From: Halomonas sp. MCCC 1A13316
GTDB lineage: Bacteria; Pseudomonadota; Gammaproteobacteria; Pseudomonadales; Halomonadaceae
Assembly (NCBI RefSeq): GCF_014931605.1
Contig: NZ_CP053382.1
Span: 806,001 to 870,000, forward strand
Length of the DNA: 64,000 bases
Reading direction: 5' to 3'
The translations under genes were made by a program, and so were the position numbers. Positions 46,474-55,194 of the stretch are shown here, one piece after another. Under the pieces are notes generated by a model. That model made no database searches. It saw only the letters and a list, made by a program, of their open reading frames with translations, and was not told the origin of the DNA. The number at the start of each line of letters is the position of its first letter. The first letter of the stretch is position 1.

Positions 46474-47088
46474 ATGACGCCGAGTCTCGGTACACATATC
46501 GCCTTTGGGGTACTGGCGACGTTCGCCGTGCTCACCGGCTGGCGAGTGTTCTGCACCGATTCGATGGTGCGAGCGTCGTTCTTCCTGCTGCTGTCGTTCA
46601 TCGCTGTGGGCGGAATCATGATCCTGCTGACCGCCGAATACCTGGGAGTTGCGATGTTCTTCATGATGGCCGTCGAGATGATGGTCATGGCGCTGTTCAT
46701 GGTCATGTTCATGATGAACCCGGCCGGGCTCAATCCGATGAAGATGGTTCACCAGGAGCGCGTCGCCATCGCTGCCGGCGTCATTGCCTTTATCGTGCTC
46801 TCGGCGGTGGCCGTGCTCAGCGATTTTCCCGATGCGCCGCTGCCGGCGGAGCATGCGCCGGTGATTTCGCTGGGCCGCGAGCTGCTTGGCGATTCGATGC
46901 TGGTCTTCGAGACCGCCGGCGTAGTGCTGCTGACGACCATGGTCGGTGTGGTGGTGCTGTCGAGTCGGCGTGGACGCTACGGTCGCGCCGACGAGGGGTC
47001 GATGCCACCGGGCCTCATGCCCGGCGGCGAACCGGCCGGGCAACCGAGCGAGGAGGAGGAGGGAGAGCACACCCACCACCATCATTGA
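46474..47088 (+). CDS. NuoJ-like subunit
   Basis: A 204-residue, five-helix protein: IAFGVLATFAVLTGWRVFCTDSMVRASFFLLLSFIAVGGIMILLTAEYLGVAMFFMMAVEMMVMALFMVMFMMNP matches NuoJ, including the AEYLG...VEMM stretch of the third helix. The tail is acidic and ends with HTHHHH. That His-rich end is genomic and could bind metal, and need not be a cloning artefact since the reading frame continues naturally into the stop. The next gene starts 45 bp downstream. Confidence 0.85.
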   Translation: MTPSLGTHIAFGVLATFAVLTGWRVFCTDSMVRASFFLLLSFIAVGGIMILLTAEYLGVAMFFMMAVEMMVMALFMVMFMMNPAGLNPMKMVHQERVAIAAGVIAFIVLSAVAVLSDFPDAPLPAEHAPVISLGRELLGDSMLVFETAGVVLLTTMVGVVVLSSRRGRYGRADEGSMPPGLMPGGEPAGQPSEEEEGEHTHHHH

Positions 47089-47133
47089 ACGACGAAGCCA
47101 GGGAACGACTAAGGACGAGGCCAGGAGGGCGAC

Positions 47134-47439
47134 ATGACACTCACCACACTTCTCATTCTTGCCGCAGCGTTGATCGGGATCGGCCTCTACGGGGCGCTGT
47201 CCCAGCAATCGTTCGTGATGCTGATGATGGGCCTCGAACTGATGCTCAACGGGGTGATGCTGGCCGCAGTGGCCTTCTGGGCCTATAGCGGCACCGGTGC
47301 CCCTGAAGGGCAGCTGTTGACCATCGTGGTCATGGCGGTCATGGCAATCGAGATGGCGCTCGGCTTTGCCCTGGTGGTGGCAGTGTTTCGCGCCAAGCAG
47401 GCCGACACGACCGAAGCCTTGAGCGAGCTGAAGCAATGA
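47134..47439 (+). CDS. NuoK-like subunit
   Basis: A 101-residue, three-helix protein. Both proton-path glutamates of NuoK are conserved: one in MMGLELMLNGVML (NuoK Glu36) and one in VVMAVMAIEMALGFALVVAVF (NuoK Glu72). Helix order and length match MrpC/NuoK. The stop overlaps the NuoL-like start (ATGA at 47436-47439). Retained acids indicate that proton conduction in this part is probably still working. Confidence 0.9.
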   Translation: MTLTTLLILAAALIGIGLYGALSQQSFVMLMMGLELMLNGVMLAAVAFWAYSGTGAPEGQLLTIVVMAVMAIEMALGFALVVAVFRAKQADTTEALSELKQ

Positions 47440-49349
47440 CGCTCTGGATCGTACCGCTGACGCCGTGGCTGCTGGCGCTGCTGCTGTACGGGGCAGGGCG
47501 ACGCCTCCGGCCGCTGGCTCTCGGACTCTCGGCGGGGGTGGCGCTATTGCTGACGCTTGCCGTGACCGGGCTCTCCCTGAATACGGGGGCGACGGCGAGC
47601 TATCGCTGGAGCGAGTCCCTGATGCTGGGGCTGGAGCGCTCCATGGCAGGCGACATTTTCGCCTGGCTGGTGCCGCTGGTGGCTTTGCCGGTGGCGCTTT
47701 ATGCCGCGATACATGTCAGTCAAGCTCCGCGTCGCCTGGTAGCCCTGTTGCTGGCGTTCGTCGGCGCCATGCAGCTGTTGGTGCTGGCCAGTGACCTGCT
47801 GACCTTGCTGGTGGCCTGGGAGCTGGTCGGGGCCTGTTCCTGGGGCTTGATCCTGCATCGCTGGCAGGAGGAAGGCATCCCGGGCCAGGCGATACAGGCC
47901 TTTCTCGTCACGCGGTTGGGCGACCTGGGGTTGTACATCGCCGCAGCGGCCTTGTTTGCCGGCACCGGTGGTTTCGGCTATGCCGCCCTCGGCGATCTCT
48001 CGGGTGGGCTATTGCACGTCGCCGTGGCCGGTATCGTCCTGGCGGCGGCGGTCAAGTCCGCACAGCTGCCGTTCAGCGCCTGGCTGTTTGCCGCCATGGC
48101 CGGGCCGGTGCCGGCCTCGGCATTGCTGCATTCGGCAACCATGGTCGCCGCGGGTACCTTCCTGCTTGCTCGGCTGGCGCCGCAGCTCGAGCAGGCCGCC
48201 TGGTTTTCGCCCTTGGTGATTTTTCTAGGGCTGGCTACGGCGCTGGCCGGTGGCCTGGTGGCGAGCTTTCAGGGCCACGCCAAGCGGCTGCTGGCCGCTT
48301 CCACGTCAGCGCAGTATGGGCTGATGTGGGTGGCCGTGGGGGCAGGGTTCCCCGGCGTGGCGCTGCTGCACGCCATCACCCATGCCTGCCTCAAGGCGGG
48401 GCTGTTCCTGGTCGCGGGACTAGCCGAGCGGCGCGTCGATAGCTATCAGCTAGCCGATATGCGCCTAGGGCGGCAACTGCCGGGCGTGGCGGCATTGAGC
48501 TTGGTGCTGTGCCTGGCACTGGCCGGCTTGGCGCCGCTGGGAGCGGCCTGGAGCAAGGAACAGATTGCCTCGGCCGCCGCCGAGCTCACGCCTTGGCTGG
48601 CGCTGGGCGTAGCCATGGCGGGCGGGCTCAGTGCGCTTTATGCCACGCGCTTCCAGCGGTTGGCCTTCGGTCGCTCGCCAAGGCGGCTCTCCTCGGGGCG
48701 GCCGCCGGCCTGGGGGGAGCGTGTTTCGCTGGCGGGGCTGGCGCTTGCCACATTGATGCTCTCGATACTCTGGTGGCGGCCGTTCTCCGAGTCGGTAGCC
48801 GCGGCCTTGGGGATTGTGCTGCCCAAGGAGCATCTGTGGCTGATGGTCGTGTCGCTGGCACTCGTGGCGCTGGGCATTGGCGTGGGGCTCTGGATAACGC
48901 GCCAGGAGACGCGCGAAGCCAAGCCGGCCTGGCAGTTTGCGCTGGCCGGCTGGTTCGGCCTGCCGGCGCTGCATCAAGGGGTGGCAGACGGCATCATGCG
49001 GTTTGCCCACCGCCTGGCACGCTTCGACGATCGTGTATTCGATGCCCCTGCCACCCACTTCGCAAGGGGAATTCGCGGCACTGCACGAGGCCTGGCGAGC
49101 GGCGACGATCGTGTCGTCGATGCCGGCCTGGATATTACGGCGCGTTGCTGGCAGTGGCTTGCCGATTTCAACGCACGCCGCGGCGAGTGGCTGGCCGACG
49201 GCCTGCCCAATGGGCTGGCTAAAGGGGCCGAGACCGGTGGGCGCTGGGCGCGGGCTACTCAATCCGGACAGACTCACCACTACTACACCATGATCACCGT
49301 CGGTCTCGGTGCGTTCTTCCTGTTTCTGCTGATAGGAGCCTTTCTGTGA
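47436..49349 (+). CDS. NuoL-like antiporter subunit with lateral helix
   Basis: A 637-residue, about 15-helix protein. Channel residues are kept: Glu129 in LLVAWELVGACSWG, Lys207 in AAVKSAQLPFSAWL and a Lys in HAITHACLKAGLFLVAGLAE. The C-terminal 130 residues hold two FDDRVFDA/GDDRVVDAGLDITARCW-type repeats and a final helix, the lateral arm of NuoL. No NuoL of the carbon-uptake DabB type is indicated because no DabA follows. Its 5' ATG overlaps the nuoK-like stop and its stop overlaps the next start. Confidence 0.9.
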   Translation: MTLWIVPLTPWLLALLLYGAGRRLRPLALGLSAGVALLLTLAVTGLSLNTGATASYRWSESLMLGLERSMAGDIFAWLVPLVALPVALYAAIHVSQAPRRLVALLLAFVGAMQLLVLASDLLTLLVAWELVGACSWGLILHRWQEEGIPGQAIQAFLVTRLGDLGLYIAAAALFAGTGGFGYAALGDLSGGLLHVAVAGIVLAAAVKSAQLPFSAWLFAAMAGPVPASALLHSATMVAAGTFLLARLAPQLEQAAWFSPLVIFLGLATALAGGLVASFQGHAKRLLAASTSAQYGLMWVAVGAGFPGVALLHAITHACLKAGLFLVAGLAERRVDSYQLADMRLGRQLPGVAALSLVLCLALAGLAPLGAAWSKEQIASAAAELTPWLALGVAMAGGLSALYATRFQRLAFGRSPRRLSSGRPPAWGERVSLAGLALATLMLSILWWRPFSESVAAALGIVLPKEHLWLMVVSLALVALGIGVGLWITRQETREAKPAWQFALAGWFGLPALHQGVADGIMRFAHRLARFDDRVFDAPATHFARGIRGTARGLASGDDRVVDAGLDITARCWQWLADFNARRGEWLADGLPNGLAKGAETGGRWARATQSGQTHHYYTMITVGLGAFFLFLLIGAFL

Positions 49350-50833
49350 TGCTGACCGTCGCGCTGTTCGCTCCCTTGCTGGGCGCCCTCGTGCTCGCTG
49401 CAACCTCACGCTGGAGCGCCGGTCAGGCGCGCTGGATCGCGGCGGGGGCGTCCGGTGTATCGCTGCTGGCCCTGGTGGTGGCCTGGCTGGCGTTCGATCC
49501 GACCGGTGCCTTGTTTCAGCATGTCGATGAGGTGCAGTGGGTACCGTCGCTGGGCATGGCCTATCGAGTGGGCGTCGATGGCATCGCCCTGGCCGTGGCA
49601 ACCATGAGTGCCGTGTTGTTCGTGGCGGCTATCCTCTATCCCTTCGATACCCGGGGCGAGGCGCGACAGTACTATGCCTGGCTGCTTTTCATGCATGGGG
49701 TATCGCTGGGTGTCTTCCTGTCTCTCGATCTGCTGATGTTCTACGTCTGCTTCGATCTCACCCTGGTGGGCATGTACTTCCTGATCGGTCGCTGGGGGCA
49801 TGGCGAACCCCAGCTCGCCGCCTTCAAGTTCTTCCTCTATACGTTCGCCGGTTCGTTGGCGCTGCTACTCGGCATCATCGGGCTCTATCTCTCCCTCGAC
49901 TCGCCGACCTTCGACATGCGTACCATCATCGAGCAGCAGCCGCTGGCGGGCAGCGGTGCCTATGCCAGCCTGGTGTTCCTGGCGATGATGCTGGGGCTGG
50001 CGATCAAGACGCCGCTGGTGCCGGTGCATACCTGGTTGCCCCAGGCCCACGTCGACGCGCCGGGGCCGGCCTCGGCGATTCTCGCCGGGGTGCTGCTCAA
50101 GATGGGTACCTACGGCATGATCCGGCTGCCGCTGGCCATGCTCGGCGAGACCTTTGCCCGCTTCGCCTTGCCGGTGGCGCTGCTGGCGCTGGTGGCGATT
50201 CTCTACGGTGCCCTGGTGGCGCTGGGCCAGAGCAACCTCAAGCGACGTATCGCCTACACCTCGATCAACCATATGGGTTACACCGTGCTGGGGATCGCCG
50301 TGGCCGCTTCGCTGGTCGGCGGGCATGATGAGGCGCGTCGGCTGGCGCTGACCGGTGCCACGGTGGAGATGGTTGCCCACGGCCTGATCACCGGCTCGCT
50401 GTTCCTGATCAGTGGCTCGCTGTGGCAGCGCACGGGGGACTATGCCATGGCGCGCTACGGTGGCCTGGCTCGCCGGGCGCCGCAGTTGACCGCGCTGACC
50501 GTGCTGGCAGCCTTCGCCAGCCTGGGCATGCCGGGGCTGGCCGGCTTCGTTGCCGAGTTTCAGGTATTCACCGGAACCTTCGCCGTCTACCCCTGGCTGG
50601 CGGTGCTGGGGGTCCTAGGCATACTGGTCACCGCGGCGCTGTTTCTGGACCTGCTGTGGCGGCTGTTCTTCGGTCGGCTGCCCGAGCACCTGGAAAATTT
50701 TCCCGACCTCGACCGTGCCGAAATCGGTGTGCTCGGTGTCCTGGCGCTGGGTATCGTGGCGATCGGTGTGGCGCCACACTTCCTGCTCGACGTGGTTGAG
50801 GCCTCGGCGAGCCTGCTGACCGGAGGACGCTGA
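49349..50833 (+). CDS. NuoM-like antiporter subunit (channel Glu replaced by Asp)
   Basis: A 494-residue, 14-helix protein. The helix-5 motif is MFYVCFDLTLVGMYFLIGRWG, where NuoM has WEMMLVPMYFLIALWG, so the essential Glu144 is an Asp (about residue 136). Two lysines remain: AIKTPLVPVHTWLPQAHVDAPG and AGVLLKMGTYGMIRL. The helix-12 acid in LAGFVAEFQVFTG is present. The ATG at 49349 overlaps the NuoL-like stop (a GTG start at 49346 is also open). The stop overlaps the NuoN-like ATG (TGATG). Confidence 0.88.
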   Translation: MLTVALFAPLLGALVLAATSRWSAGQARWIAAGASGVSLLALVVAWLAFDPTGALFQHVDEVQWVPSLGMAYRVGVDGIALAVATMSAVLFVAAILYPFDTRGEARQYYAWLLFMHGVSLGVFLSLDLLMFYVCFDLTLVGMYFLIGRWGHGEPQLAAFKFFLYTFAGSLALLLGIIGLYLSLDSPTFDMRTIIEQQPLAGSGAYASLVFLAMMLGLAIKTPLVPVHTWLPQAHVDAPGPASAILAGVLLKMGTYGMIRLPLAMLGETFARFALPVALLALVAILYGALVALGQSNLKRRIAYTSINHMGYTVLGIAVAASLVGGHDEARRLALTGATVEMVAHGLITGSLFLISGSLWQRTGDYAMARYGGLARRAPQLTALTVLAAFASLGMPGLAGFVAEFQVFTGTFAVYPWLAVLGVLGILVTAALFLDLLWRLFFGRLPEHLENFPDLDRAEIGVLGVLALGIVAIGVAPHFLLDVVEASASLLTGGR

Positions 50834-52242
50834 TGCCCGTGGCGGACCTGACCCCCGAACTTGCGCTGCTGATCGGGGCGGTGGTGATAGTGCTGGGTGC
50901 GGCCTTCATGCCGCACTCCCGCCAAGGCTGGCTGGCCGGCGCGGCCCTGGTGGTGCTGATTACCGCCCTGGGCGCCGTGGTCGTTCAGTGGCCGGCAGCG
51001 CCTTCGCTGACGTTTTCGGGGGTCTGGATCCTGGACGCGCCAGCCTCGCTGGCCAAGCTGCTCATTGTGGGTAGCGGCGCGCTTGCCGTGGCGATGTCCC
51101 CCGATTGGATGCGCAGCGACCCGCGGCATGGCGAGTACTATGCGCTGTGCCTGTTCGCGCTGCTGGGCGCCATGGTCATGGCTGCGGCCGGCGATAGCAT
51201 GGAGCTGCTGCTTGGCGTGCTGCTCTCCTCGGCGGCCAGCTATCCGCTGGTAGCCTACCATCGCGGGTTTGCACCGGCGCTGGAAGCGGGCATGAAATAC
51301 TTTCTGATCGGCGCCCTGGCCAATGCGCTGCTGTGTGTCGGGGTAGTCATGCTGTTCGGCCTGGTCGGTGATACCGACTACCGCGTGTTGTCCGCTTTTC
51401 TTGCCCAGAGCGACCGCCTGGCGCTCAGTGTGGCCATGGGCTGCGTGATCTTGGGGCTCGCCTTCAAGCTGGCGGCATTTCCGGCCCATGCCTGGATGCC
51501 CGATGTCGCCCAGGCAGCGCCGGCACCGGTCGCCGCGATGCTGAGCGTGGCGCCCAAGGTGGGGGCGGCGCTGGCGCTTGCGCGCCTGATGGCTCTATTG
51601 CCCGGGGATCAGGGACTGATCTGGCTGGTGGCCATGGTGTCGGCGATCACCATGACCTTGGGCAACTTGGCGGCACTACGCCAGTCCGACGTTCGCCGGC
51701 TGCTGGGCTGGTCGTCGGTCTCCCAGTCCGGTTATGCATTGATGGCGGTGGCCGTGATCGAACGCGCCGAGGTTGCCGTAACGGCGCTGCTCGCATTCCT
51801 GGCCGCCTATGCGCTGGCCAATCTGACCGCCTTCGCCGTGATCACGCACCTGCGCGGACGAACCGATCTTGACGACTACCGTGGCCTGGCACGGACACAA
51901 CCCCTTGCGACAGCGGTGCTCATCGTCGCCATGCTGTCACTGGTGGGCATTCCTCCCTTGGTTGGCTTTTTCGGCAAGTTCCTGCTTTTCGAGGCTACGC
52001 TGGCGGCCGACCATGCCTGGCTGGCCGTAATCGCGGTGCTCAATACCCTGGTTTCGCTGTACTACTACCTGCGGGTGGCTGCGGCAATGCTGTTCGCTCC
52101 TCCTGAAGGGGAGGTCTCTACGCTGGGGCGGGCCTCGTGGCTTGCCATGCTGGTCGGGTTCGTGCTGTTGCTGGCCGCTAGTCTCGGCGTCGAGGGGCTC
52201 TTTCAGGATATGACGCTATGGCGCGTCGCTGCGGCGGGATAG
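50833..52242 (+). CDS. NuoN-like antiporter subunit (channel Glu lost)
   Basis: A 469-residue, 14-helix protein. Helix 5 reads ELLLGVLLSSAASYPLVAYHRG. The E. coli motif is LGIELISLPLFGLVGY, so the conserved Glu133 corresponds here to Leu130 in an ungapped alignment. The three lysines remain: AFKLAAFPAHAWMPD, SVAPKVGAALALARLM and PLVGFFGKFLLFEA. The loss suggests a changed or weaker proton path in the proximal antiporter. It is the last gene of the operon; a secreted BFN/PDZ protein begins 111 bp downstream. Confidence 0.88.
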   Translation: MPVADLTPELALLIGAVVIVLGAAFMPHSRQGWLAGAALVVLITALGAVVVQWPAAPSLTFSGVWILDAPASLAKLLIVGSGALAVAMSPDWMRSDPRHGEYYALCLFALLGAMVMAAAGDSMELLLGVLLSSAASYPLVAYHRGFAPALEAGMKYFLIGALANALLCVGVVMLFGLVGDTDYRVLSAFLAQSDRLALSVAMGCVILGLAFKLAAFPAHAWMPDVAQAAPAPVAAMLSVAPKVGAALALARLMALLPGDQGLIWLVAMVSAITMTLGNLAALRQSDVRRLLGWSSVSQSGYALMAVAVIERAEVAVTALLAFLAAYALANLTAFAVITHLRGRTDLDDYRGLARTQPLATAVLIVAMLSLVGIPPLVGFFGKFLLFEATLAADHAWLAVIAVLNTLVSLYYYLRVAAAMLFAPPEGEVSTLGRASWLAMLVGFVLLLAASLGVEGLFQDMTLWRVAAAG

Positions 52243-52353
52243 TGCCGACGGTGGGCTTGATTGCCGGTAAGGTCGCAAAGCGCTTGCCAACATGGAAGGG
52301 AGGCGCCCCGGGTGCCATGCTGAAACCAACTGCCTGCCTACAGAAGATACCCC

Positions 52354-53226
52354 ATGCCACTGTCCAATCGCTGGCACTACCTGCTGTCGCTGCTGTGTGG
52401 GGCCGTGCTGTTGGCTGGCCCGTTGGCCGCAGGCGCCCGTGAACTCGCCGCCGAAATCGGCGAGATGGTCGAGGTGGAGGTCGCCACGGTGGGGCTGGCC
52501 GGCTTTGGCGGTCCGCCGGTGGTGCTGCTGCGCGAGCCGGGCGTGCGCGAGGTGATTCCGATCTTCATCGGTATCAGCGAGGCGGGCGCGATCCTGCGCG
52601 GGCTGGCCGGTGAGCGTTCTCCCCGGCCCATGACCCACGAGTTGCTGGGCGGCGTGCTTGATGGTCTCGACGTCACTTTGGAGCGGGTCTACGTCGATGC
52701 CATCGTCGGTCACACCTTTCTCGGCATGCTGGAACTGCGCCTGCCGGGGCGTGAAGAGACGCTGCTCATCGACAGCCGGCCCAGCGATGCCATCGCCTTG
52801 GCCCTCTATGCGGGGGCAAGCATTCACGTGGCGCCCAAAGTCCTCGAGGCGGCTCGGAATATCGAATACGAAGGCCTGGAAGAACAGGTCGTCGTGGCGC
52901 TGGGCATAAGCGTCACGCCGGCGACCGACGACTTGCGTGAGGCACTGGGCCTGCCCGACCGCCCCGGTGTGCTGGTCAGCGACGTGCGCGGGCCGGCGGC
53001 GGAGGCCGGGGTACGCCCCGGCGCGCTGCTGCTCGAGGTGAACGGAGAGGTTCCCGTCACGCCGCTGCGTTATCTTGAGCTGGTCCGCGATACCGCCGTG
53101 GAAGAAGACACCCGGCTGCGTTATTGGCAGGAGGGTGAGGAGAACGAGCTGAAGATCACCACCGACGTCCCCCCGCCGCAGCCCGTGCCGCGGCTGCGGC
53201 ATGACGTGCCCGGCGTTCGTACCTGA
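52354..53226 (+). CDS. Secreted bifunctional-nuclease (BFN) domain protein with PDZ domain
   Basis: A 290-residue exported protein. A signal peptide (YLLSLLCGAVLLAGPLAAGA, residues 9-28) precedes a BFN/DUF151 domain (PPVVLLREPGVREVIPIFIG, ISEAGAILRGLAGE, then MTHELLGGVLDGLDVTLERVYVDAIVGHTFLGMLEL and DSRPSDAIALALYAGASIHV). A PDZ domain follows (GVLVSDVRGPAAEAGVRPGALLLEVNGE). BFN domains are usually cytoplasmic nuclease-type, so a signal peptide plus PDZ is unusual. It may be transcribed with the complex I-like operon and act on its periplasmic side. That is a guess from position. Confidence 0.82.
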   Translation: MPLSNRWHYLLSLLCGAVLLAGPLAAGARELAAEIGEMVEVEVATVGLAGFGGPPVVLLREPGVREVIPIFIGISEAGAILRGLAGERSPRPMTHELLGGVLDGLDVTLERVYVDAIVGHTFLGMLELRLPGREETLLIDSRPSDAIALALYAGASIHVAPKVLEAARNIEYEGLEEQVVVALGISVTPATDDLREALGLPDRPGVLVSDVRGPAAEAGVRPGALLLEVNGEVPVTPLRYLELVRDTAVEEDTRLRYWQEGEENELKITTDVPPPQPVPRLRHDVPGVRT

Positions 53227-53298
53227 CCGTGTTAGAGAAGACACGAGGCGACAGTGCAAGATGGTCAGACCTCCCTGGCTGGCCGTTCGTCTTCTTCG

Positions 53299-55056
53299 TC
53301 AGAAAGTTTCCCACTCCTCCTCGGCAGTGTGCGCCTTGCGCGGCTTGGGATCCGTGGCAGGGCGCGGAAGCGCGGTGGGCCGAGCCGCAGGAACGACCCG
53401 TTGCTGTGCCTTCGGCTGTACGGACCTTTCCTCTCCAAGGACGAAGGTTCCGATCAGGTCGCCGAGGTGCTGTGCATGGCGGCGCATTTCGGCTGCGGCG
53501 GTAGAAGTCTGCTGCACCATGGCGGCGTTCTGCTGGGTCATGGTGTCCATCTCGGCCACGGCGGTATTGATCTGGCCGATGCCGGCGTTCTGTTCCCTTG
53601 CTCCGGCACTGATTTCGGCGATCACGTCGCTGACCCGCGCCACGCTGGAGACAATCTCCTGCATGGTGGCACCGGCACGCTGGACGATCTCGCTGCCGTC
53701 GCGGGCGTGGGCCACGGAGGTGTTGATCAGGGCACGGATCTCCTTGGCCGCTTCGCCGGAACGGCTGGCCAGGGTGCGCACTTCCTGGGCGACCACGGCG
53801 AAGCCGCGCCCGTGCTCGCCGGCGCGTGCCGCTTCCACCGAGGCGTTGAGAGCCAGGATATTGGTCTGGAAGGCGATGCCGTCGATCAGGCTGACGATCT
53901 CTGCGATGCGGCTGGATGAGGCGTCGATATCGGCCATGGTGCGCTCGACCCGCTGCATGGCGCTCTCCCCGTCGCGGGCGACCTGGGAGGTTGCCACCAC
54001 CAACTGGTTGGCCTGTTCGGCCGATTCGGTGCTGTGGTTCACCGTGGCGGTGATCTCCTCCATCGAGGCTGAGGTCTCCTGCAGGTTGGCGGCAGCCTGC
54101 TCGGTGCGGGTGGCGAGCTCGTCGCTTCCCTGGGCAATTTCCTCGGCGGCCTGGTTTACGCTCGCGGTGCTACGGCGCACGTCACGCAGGGTATCCTGCA
54201 TGCGCGAGACGAAGGCATTAAACTGGCTTGCCAGTTCACCGATCTCATCGCGGCTCTCCACCTTCAGCCGGCGGGTCAGGTCGCCTTGCCCCTTGGCGAT
54301 GTCGCGCATGGCCTCGGCGGTGCGACGTATCGGTGCCACGGTACGGCGTACCAGCCAGATCGATACGATCGCTACGCCGACGAATAGTCCCAGCCCCAGC
54401 AACGATGAGAACAGGATGGCGCGACGTAGAGAGGCGGCTGACTGGGCCTTGGCGCTGGCCATCGCAGCGTCGATCTCGGTAGCGTAGACGCCGGCGCCGA
54501 TCATCAAGCCCAGTTCGGGCACATTGGCTGCGTAAGAGTACTTGGGTTCGACGGTGCCCGTGCTCGGATGCTCCCACGGATACTCATAGAAATCGCCTCC
54601 CCGCTGCGCTGCGGCGATCAGGTCGCGGAGGATGTAGGAACCATCCGGGGCCTGTAGGTCCCACATGTTCGTGCCTTCGCGCTCGGGCATCGGTGCGGTG
54701 ACCACGTTTAGGCCGTCGTACTGGTAGGCGAAGATGTAGTTGCTACCTTCGAACTTGATGGAGCGCAGTATCTCGGCAGCTCGCTCGCGCCGCTCGGCAT
54801 CGCTGAGGCCCGGAGCTTGCAGCACCGGTTCGATGGCGGTGTGGGCGCTCTCTACCACATCGCGAACGCCGGCCTTTCGGGTGTCGATGAGCAGTTGGCG
54901 CTGCCGGTCGAGGGCGTCGAGATTGTCCTGTATCCGGCTGTAGGCATCCAGGACGACCAGGCCGACGGTGGTGATCAACAGTGGGACCAGGACCAGGAGC
55001 AGGAGGCGAGCCTGAAGGCTCAGTGCAAATGAGGCCTTGGGAGCTGATGCTTGCAT
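53299..55056 (-). CDS. Methyl-accepting chemotaxis protein with Cache sensor
   Basis: A 585-residue chemoreceptor. Helix 1 is [20 protein letters not shown] periplasmic single-Cache domain follows ([51 protein letters not shown]). Helix 2 is [22 protein letters not shown], then a HAMP segment. The signalling domain contains [48 protein letters not shown]. It ends EEEWETF, a pentapeptide tether for CheR/CheB. The start is ATG 55056 behind GAGG, and a sigma-28-like promoter lies upstream at 55108-55134. The ligand is unknown; sCache domains often bind small organic acids. Confidence 0.93.
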   Translation of the reverse strand: MQASAPKASFALSLQARLLLLVLVPLLITTVGLVVLDAYSRIQDNLDALDRQRQLLIDTRKAGVRDVVESAHTAIEPVLQAPGLSDAERRERAAEILRSIKFEGSNYIFAYQYDGLNVVTAPMPEREGTNMWDLQAPDGSYILRDLIAAAQRGGDFYEYPWEHPSTGTVEPKYSYAANVPELGLMIGAGVYATEIDAAMASAKAQSAASLRRAILFSSLLGLGLFVGVAIVSIWLVRRTVAPIRRTAEAMRDIAKGQGDLTRRLKVESRDEIGELASQFNAFVSRMQDTLRDVRRSTASVNQAAEEIAQGSDELATRTEQAAANLQETSASMEEITATVNHSTESAEQANQLVVATSQVARDGESAMQRVERTMADIDASSSRIAEIVSLIDGIAFQTNILALNASVEAARAGEHGRGFAVVAQEVRTLASRSGEAAKEIRALINTSVAHARDGSEIVQRAGATMQEIVSSVARVSDVIAEISAGAREQNAGIGQINTAVAEMDTMTQQNAAMVQQTSTAAAEMRRHAQHLGDLIGTFVLGEERSVQPKAQQRVVPAARPTALPRPATDPKPRKAHTAEEEWETF

Positions 55057-55107
55057 TGCGAAACCTCGGAGATGGAAGTGTACTGATACGATCGTAAGCA
55101 CTTACTT

Positions 55108-55134
55108 ACATCGGCCGATTTCAGCGATTCTTTA
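55108..55134 (-). promoter_or_regulatory. Sigma-28 (FliA)-like promoter of the chemoreceptor gene
   Basis: On the minus strand TAAA (55134-55131), a 15-base spacer and GCCGATGT (55115-55108) match the FliA consensus TAAA-N15-GCCGATAA at 10 of 12 positions. It lies about 50 bp upstream of the chemoreceptor ATG at 55056. Confidence 0.7.
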
Positions 55135-55194
55135 GGTCTTCCTCACTCTCCGCGGCTACGACATTAGTCCGACAGTGGCCTCATAGGAGTGGTT

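Noticed and set aside
46960..47088. NuoJ-like protein ends with HTHHHH, like a cloning tag
   Set aside because: The stretch is in the natural frame after an acidic linker, with no vector sequence around it, and the operon continues normally afterwards.
47436..49349. NuoL-like gene as a DabB inorganic-carbon uptake subunit or an Mrp antiporter subunit
   Set aside because: No DabA follows and no MrpB, E, F or G genes are present, whereas A, H, J, K, M and N homologues are, so the complex I family fits better.
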